Positions 59,835-64,000 of a stretch of DNA of 64,000 bases are shown here, one piece after another. This stretch comes from an uncultured Parabacteroides sp. (lineage in GTDB: Bacteria > Bacteroidota > Bacteroidia > Bacteroidales > Tannerellaceae): the NCBI RefSeq assembly GCF_905196875.1, contig NZ_CAJJWO010000002.1:124001-188000 (forward strand), written 5' to 3'. The first letter of the stretch is position 1, and each line of letters starts with the position of its first letter. The notes under the pieces were generated by a model. It did no database searches, had not been told where the DNA came from, and saw only the letters and a list, made by a program, of their open reading frames with translations. The position numbers were made by a program, and so were the translations under genes.

Positions 59835-61286
59835 TTATTCTTTAAAGGTCGGGAGAGAATAATTGTTTCCTGAATCCAACACTTTGCCAACATTGTTGAT
59901 TTCGAGGAACGTTGTTCCTCCACCTTCACCGAAGCTTCCGCTCAGATAGGCAACCATGTCGTTGCGTGTGATACGTCCGCTTTTGATCAGTTCGTTCAGT
60001 GCACTGTAAAAGTAGTTACGACGGCTGTCATCCCACGGCTGGTATACAGCCCATACACCGTACGACAGGGAAAGCATGCGTGTTACACGCTGGTTATAGC
60101 AGATGGCGAATACCGTAGATGTGCCACGGAAAGCAGCCAGATAACGGGCGGTACGTCCGGTATAACTGTCAGTGATAATCGCTTTCACATGCAATTTGTT
60201 GGACGACTTTACGGCCTGTTTTGCCAGGTATGAAGTCACGTCCAGGTCATTACCTTCGATAGGTACGCGGATATCGTTTGCTGCAAGTTTTGTCTTTTCG
60301 GCTTCACGGGCAACCTTTGTCATTGTCTGGACGGCCTCGAGCGGGTATTTTCCATATGCCGTTTCGCCACTCAACATTAATGCGTCCGTACGGTAGTAGA
60401 TTGCATTGGCAATATCGGTTACCTCCGCACGGGTAGGACGCGGATTCTTTATCATGGAGTGAAGCATCTGGGTCGCCACGATTACCGGTTTCTTCACTTC
60501 TACACACTTGCGGATCAGTACGCGTTGGATTCCCGGAATCTTTTCTGCAGGGACTTCAATACCCAGGTCGCCCCGAGCAATCATGATACCGTAAGCCACT
60601 TCCAGGATCTCGTCGATGTTGTCTACGCCTTCCTGGTTTTCAATCTTGGCAATGATCTTGATCGGGCTTTTATGTTCGTCAAGGATATGTTGGATATCCA
60701 GTACATCCTGTTTGCTTCTTACAAAAGAATGGGCGATGAAATCGAGATCGTTTTCGATGGCCCAAACGATGTTTTTACGATCTTTCTCTGTCAGTGAAGG
60801 CAAGTTGATGCGTACACCCGGTACGTTTACGCTTTTGCGGCTACCCAATACGGCATCGTTTTCTACTTCACAGACCAGGTAGTCGTCATGTTTCTCGATT
60901 ACTTTCAATTCCAGGTCGCCATCGTCGATCAGAACATCACTTCCAACTTCCAGGTCTCCGACAAAATTCTTGTATGATACATAGATGCAATCACGTGAGG
61001 TTTCACCGTTCGGGTCGCCTACGATCTTTACATGGTCGCCGGTTGTGAAAGATATTGGCTCCTGTGAGATAGTAGTGCGTACTTCAGGGCCTTTCGTATC
61101 CATCAGGATCCCGATGCGGTCGGATACGGAACGGACATTTGTAACAACACGGTTCAAACCTTCTTCCATCATGTGGGCCGTATTCAGGCGCACAACATTC
61201 ATTCCTGCATTGTACAGCGAGCGGATAAATTCCACATCACAACGCTGATCAGAAATCGTAGCAACAATCTTAGTATGCTTTAACAT
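59835..61286 (-). CDS. pyk: Pyruvate kinase
   Basis: Last step of glycolysis, phosphoenolpyruvate plus ADP to pyruvate plus ATP. The 483 residues comprise barrel A (RLNTAHMMEEGLNRVV, GILMDTKGPEVR), the B lid (about 70-165), the active-site signature IIAKIENQEGVDNIDEILEV with its Lys, MIARGDLGIEVPAEKIPGIQ, and domain C from about 345 (AIITDSYTGRTARYLAAFRG). The window therefore carries gpmI and pyk as two separate glycolytic genes at opposite ends. Confidence 0.97.
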   Translation of the reverse strand: MLKHTKIVATISDQRCDVEFIRSLYNAGMNVVRLNTAHMMEEGLNRVVTNVRSVSDRIGILMDTKGPEVRTTISQEPISFTTGDHVKIVGDPNGETSRDCIYVSYKNFVGDLEVGSDVLIDDGDLELKVIEKHDDYLVCEVENDAVLGSRKSVNVPGVRINLPSLTEKDRKNIVWAIENDLDFIAHSFVRSKQDVLDIQHILDEHKSPIKIIAKIENQEGVDNIDEILEVAYGIMIARGDLGIEVPAEKIPGIQRVLIRKCVEVKKPVIVATQMLHSMIKNPRPTRAEVTDIANAIYYRTDALMLSGETAYGKYPLEAVQTMTKVAREAEKTKLAANDIRVPIEGNDLDVTSYLAKQAVKSSNKLHVKAIITDSYTGRTARYLAAFRGTSTVFAICYNQRVTRMLSLSYGVWAVYQPWDDSRRNYFYSALNELIKSGRITRNDMVAYLSGSFGEGGGTTFLEINNVGKVLDSGNNYSLPTFKE

Positions 61287-61324
61287 ATAACCTTATAAAT
61301 ATTATAACCTATTATTTCTTTTAG

Positions 61325-61453
61325 AGTTGACAGTTGGCAAGTGACAGTCGATTGTTAAAAACTATCTGAACTGCTTCTCGTCGGGTGTCAGGCTCTAATA
61401 ACCTTTTTTTTGTGTTTCGTCTTAGTTTTCCGTTAACTGTCAACTGTCAACTG
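61325..61453. repeat. AACTGTCAACT-type repeats in inverted orientation beside aroQ
   Basis: AGTTGACAGTT at 61325-61335 and AACTGTCAACTGTCAACTG at 61435-61453 are the same word in opposite orientation, flanking about 100 bases between pyk and aroQ. The second copy runs into the aroQ coding end. The same 11-mer fills the ruvA-sprA spacer. Confidence 0.7.
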
Positions 61454-61867
61454 AATAAGTGCTTCAAGTGCCAGCCGGTATGAATCCAGGCCGAATCCAA
61501 GGATCACTCCTTTGCAGGCCGCAGAGATCATCGAAACATGACGGAACGATTCGCGTGCATGTACGTTTGAAATGTGTACTTCTACTACCGGAGTATTTAC
61601 TGCTTTTATGGCGTCATGCAATGCGATGGATGTATGTGTATATGCTCCCGCATTCATTATAATACCATCGTATTCGAAACCCACTTCGTGGATTTTGTTT
61701 ATCATTTCGCCTTCCACATTACTTTGATAGTAGGCTATTTCACATTGAGGATATCGGGCGCGTAGTTCGTCCAGGTAACTCTCGAAGGAAGCACTACCAT
61801 ACACTGTCGGCTCTCGTTTGCCCAACAGGTTAAGATTAGGACCGTTAATAATCTGAATCTTCTTCAT
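61433..61867 (-). CDS. aroQ: Type II 3-dehydroquinate dehydratase
   Basis: Third step of the shikimate pathway; cytosolic dodecamer. The 144 residues match. The start KIQIINGPNLNLLGKREPTV then YG includes the catalytic Arg and Tyr of the lid, IMNAGAYTHTSIALHDAI and VEVHISNVHARESFRH carry the substrate-binding Asn, Ser and His. The last residues, QLTVDS, are encoded by the AGTTGACAGTT repeat, so the natural C-terminus may have been replaced. The promoter box TACCTTTG lies 55 bases upstream. Confidence 0.95.
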   Translation of the reverse strand: MKKIQIINGPNLNLLGKREPTVYGSASFESYLDELRARYPQCEIAYYQSNVEGEMINKIHEVGFEYDGIIMNAGAYTHTSIALHDAIKAVNTPVVEVHISNVHARESFRHVSMISAACKGVILGFGLDSYRLALEALIQLTVDS

Positions 61868-61883
61868 TTTGCTGTAACTTTAT

Positions 61884-61891
61884 TACCTTTG
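61884..61891 (+). promoter_or_regulatory. -7 box of the xerC/D gene
   Basis: TACCTTTG on the plus strand, 77 bases before the ATG; its transcript would cross the aroQ promoter. Confidence 0.5.
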
Positions 61892-61921
61892 TACCACCTT
61901 GTACGGGCTAAAAATATCCGG

Positions 61922-61929
61922 CAAAGGTA
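61922..61929 (-). promoter_or_regulatory. -7 box of aroQ
   Basis: TACCTTTG on the minus strand, 55 bases before the aroQ ATG. Confidence 0.55.
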
Positions 61930-61967
61930 GTGATTTTATTTGACACATACATAATTACCTGTCTACA

Positions 61968-62867
61968 ATGCAGCAAGGAAAAGATATAATCAGCAAATAT
62001 AAGACCTGGCTCCGGCTGGAGAAGTCATTATCTGCCAATTCGATAGAGGCTTACCTGACCGACCTTGATAAACTTACCCGCTTCATCGAATCGGAGGGAA
62101 AAGGGTATACCGACATTACCTATCAGGATTTACAGCAGTTTGTTGCCCAGTTGCACGATATTGGAATTCATCCCCGTTCGCAGGCTCGTATCATTTCGGG
62201 TATTAAATCGTTCTACCGTTTCATGTTACTGGACGAGTATATAACAGTTGATCCGACTGAATTGTTGGAGTCTCCCAAGATCGGATTAAAGTTACCGGAA
62301 GTTCTGACCGTCAATGAGATAAATGATATACTCGATTCTATCGACCTTTCTTTGCCGGAAGGCCAGCGTAATCGGGCTATGCTGGAGGTGTTGTATAGCT
62401 GCGGACTACGTGTTTCCGAGCTTACCTCCCTGCGTTATTCGGATGTATATTTTGATGAAGGGTTTATCAAAGTAGAAGGGAAGGGAAGCAAGCAGCGTCT
62501 TGTCCCGATTTCGGATACGGCTGTTCGTGAGATAAAGAATTATTTATTGGATCGTAATCTGGTTGCTGTTAAAAAGGGATATGAAGATATTCTATTCCTG
62601 AGCCGTCGTGGAACGGGACTTTCACGTATCATGGTGTTCCATGTGATCAAACAGCAAGCGGAGATGGCTGGTATACAAAAGAATGTGAGCCCTCATACTT
62701 TCCGTCACTCTTTTGCGACTCATTTATTGGAAGGAGGAGCCAATCTTCGTGCTATACAGGATATGCTGGGACATGAAAAGATCACAACGACGGAGATATA
62801 TACACATATCGACCGGGAGTTCCTGCGTAAAGAAATATTGGAACATCATCCCCGTCACCGGGAATAA
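61968..62867 (+). CDS. xerD: Site-specific tyrosine recombinase XerC/XerD
   Basis: Resolves chromosome dimers at dif. The 299 residues are the XerC/D length. The SAM-like N-terminal domain covers about 1-90 (YKTWLRLEKSLSANSIEAYL) and the catalytic domain has Arg in YSCGLRVSELTSLR, Lys in VEGKGSKQRLVPI, HTFRHSFATHLLEGGANLRA, the second His in LGHEKITTTEIYTHID and the nucleophile Tyr in IYTHID. No att site or mobile-element cargo is near, so it is housekeeping. The choice between XerC and XerD is not certain. Confidence 0.92.
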   Translation: MQQGKDIISKYKTWLRLEKSLSANSIEAYLTDLDKLTRFIESEGKGYTDITYQDLQQFVAQLHDIGIHPRSQARIISGIKSFYRFMLLDEYITVDPTELLESPKIGLKLPEVLTVNEINDILDSIDLSLPEGQRNRAMLEVLYSCGLRVSELTSLRYSDVYFDEGFIKVEGKGSKQRLVPISDTAVREIKNYLLDRNLVAVKKGYEDILFLSRRGTGLSRIMVFHVIKQQAEMAGIQKNVSPHTFRHSFATHLLEGGANLRAIQDMLGHEKITTTEIYTHIDREFLRKEILEHHPRHRE

Positions 62868-62879
62868 AGTAGTCCAGTA

Positions 62880-64000
62880 TTATTTTTCAAAATCTGAAAT
62901 ACGGTTTATTCTACCGATCAGTTCATCGCCCAGTGTCCGTTTTGTGCTGATATGTTCTTTGACTGCTGTAACGAACGGGTTCTGTTCGAATGCGCCACGT
63001 ACAATTTCGAAGTCTTCTTCTTTCTCTTTTCGGGTGCCGTCTACACCGAAACCGGTCATCGAGGTGAGGGAGAATTCTTTTTGTGCATCTTTATATAATA
63101 ATTCGTCCAGGCTGATTACGGATGATTTCCACAACTCTACCAACCGGATGATCTCAGCAGCAGTGATCGTTTTTAGGTCAATGTTGTAATACGTTTCGAT
63201 TTTCTCGTAAGCCCACGTCCATTCCATATCGTAATAATGGCTGTGCATCGAATGGAAAAAAGCTTCTATCGTAGACAATGAGTCAGTTTGCCCCGTTTCA
63301 ATCTTGCCGATTAGGTTATCCAGTTCCTCTTTTGGAAGGATTAATCCTGACAAGTCGATCCATTCACCAGCACCTCTCTCTGATGTCGGTTGTAACTGTC
63401 GGCGGACCTCTTCGATAGAGCGGAATTGTGTGTTCTCCAGCCTTTTGATCAAAGAGTTACCTAGAAACTTATTGATTGCCATTCCGTATAAGCTCAGTGC
63501 GTTCCGTAGAGACGAACCTTTAATACGGGTATTTTGGAAATAATATATTTCAGATGTTTCACCCACCAGTTGCTGCAGGTTTTTCAGGATACCGACCGCC
63601 TTTATCATTTTATGGATCGTGTAGGGACTCAGTAGGTTGTAGTTGATCTTATCCAGGCATTCCGGATCGGTCCGTTTATCACGTTTCGGCCATTTTTGGG
63701 CATCGCGGATTGTACCTACGCTTCTGAGGTTGACACCCGGAACCAGATAAGTCTCATCGTCTTTCTCTATCAGGTAAGAGAAAGGCATGTCCGATGTGTC
63801 GCTATGATGGTGATGACGGCCCATGACCAAGGAGAATGCACCGATACGTGCCGGCCAAAGGATGTACGAGTCGCTGGTCGTCTTCGATCCCCTTTCTACA
63901 ATCCCTTGGTGGATAGGTCCCAATTTATACATGTGATTGCTCTGATTCGAACCGCTTCCAGCGTTCAGGAACGAATACATCCCTGCTATCAATAGGCTGC
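62880..64000 (-). CDS. DUF4954 family protein, C-terminal part
   Basis: About 373 residues of a longer protein; the frame is open to the window edge, so the 5' end lies outside. The visible part starts in a left-handed beta-helix-like region (SNHMYKLGPIHQGIVERGSK, RIGAFSLVMGRHHHHSDTSD) and continues into a helical domain. DUF4954 proteins resemble UDP-sugar acyl/nucleotidyltransferase beta-helices; no activity is established. It converges on the recombinase gene with a 12-base gap. Confidence 0.8.
   Translation of the reverse strand, partial: SLLIAGMYSFLNAGSGSNQSNHMYKLGPIHQGIVERGSKTTSDSYILWPARIGAFSLVMGRHHHHSDTSDMPFSYLIEKDDETYLVPGVNLRSVGTIRDAQKWPKRDKRTDPECLDKINYNLLSPYTIHKMIKAVGILKNLQQLVGETSEIYYFQNTRIKGSSLRNALSLYGMAINKFLGNSLIKRLENTQFRSIEEVRRQLQPTSERGAGEWIDLSGLILPKEELDNLIGKIETGQTDSLSTIEAFFHSMHSHYYDMEWTWAYEKIETYYNIDLKTITAAEIIRLVELWKSSVISLDELLYKDAQKEFSLTSMTGFGVDGTRKEKEEDFEIVRGAFEQNPFVTAVKEHISTKRTLGDELIGRINRISDFEK

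Noticed and set aside
61325..61453. Insertion sequence
   Set aside because: Inverted repeats are short and the 100 bases between encode nothing; no transposase or target duplication is visible.
61968..62867. Integrase of a mobile element
   Set aside because: Length and motifs fit housekeeping XerC/XerD; no attachment-site duplication, excisionase or cargo genes nearby.

Overview
The window is chromosomal DNA of a Bacteroidales gut-type bacterium, most likely Parabacteroides or a close relative (inference). The signs are SusC/SusD with an ECF sigma/FecR pair, promoters of the TTTG-N19-20-TAnnTTTG type, the giant type IX secretion protein SprA beside ruvA, GIN-domain (DUF2807) secreted proteins, BACON domains and a choloylglycine-hydrolase family enzyme. 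I see no integrase cluster, transposase or prophage. The one tyrosine recombinase looks like chromosomal XerC/XerD.

Layout. 0-16 kb: the 5' part of gpmI, a YgjP-like metalloprotease gene, then a long minus-strand run of dxs-trkA-trkH-SMP30 followed by ruvA and sprA. 16-19 kb: a zinc-uptake operon (znuA, znuC, a small membrane protein, an epimerase) with no permease gene. 19-32 kb: a small polysaccharide utilisation locus (ECF sigma, FecR anti-sigma, STN-type SusC, SusD, GH20 hexosaminidase) bracketed by two pairs of GIN-domain genes. 32-41 kb: dus, a BlaI/M56 regulatory pair, a U32-thioesterase-dprA operon, ltrA, and a HipA-like kinase overlapping a DUF3037 gene. 41-46 kb: an SRPBCC protein, a bile-salt-hydrolase-like enzyme, a YecH-like protein, a DUF5131 protein and a BACON lipoprotein whose C-terminal half resembles cholesterol-dependent cytolysins. 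46-53 kb: aspA behind a collapsed asparaginase gene, ribB under an FMN riboswitch, an AlkZ-like protein, two MBL-fold enzymes and a head-to-head pair of 5'-truncated genes (DeoR regulator and deoxyribonucleotidase). 53-64 kb: a histidine kinase divergent from a lone FtsX-type permease, tRNA-Leu, manC, an O-methyltransferase-rbfA-lolC operon, pyk, aroQ, xerC/D and part of a DUF4954 gene.

Non-coding content is rich. Two paralogous small-RNA-like transcription units share a 5' core and each has its own promoter and terminator. Two intergenic arrays have an exact 22-bp period, one made of mini-palindromes and one of three direct copies plus an inverted copy. A short AACTGTCAACT repeat recurs beside ruvA and aroQ. 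Terminator-like or other hairpins inside the PUL separate sigma from anti-sigma and SusD from the GH20 enzyme, and one precedes susC.

The most novel-looking items are the BACON/cytolysin-like lipoprotein that ends where the cytolysin membrane-binding domain would begin, the paralogous small RNAs, the HipA-like/DUF3037 pair, the GIN quartet around the PUL, the 22-bp arrays and three decayed genes with readable breakpoints. All assignments come from reading the sequence and recalling protein families; no database search was run.
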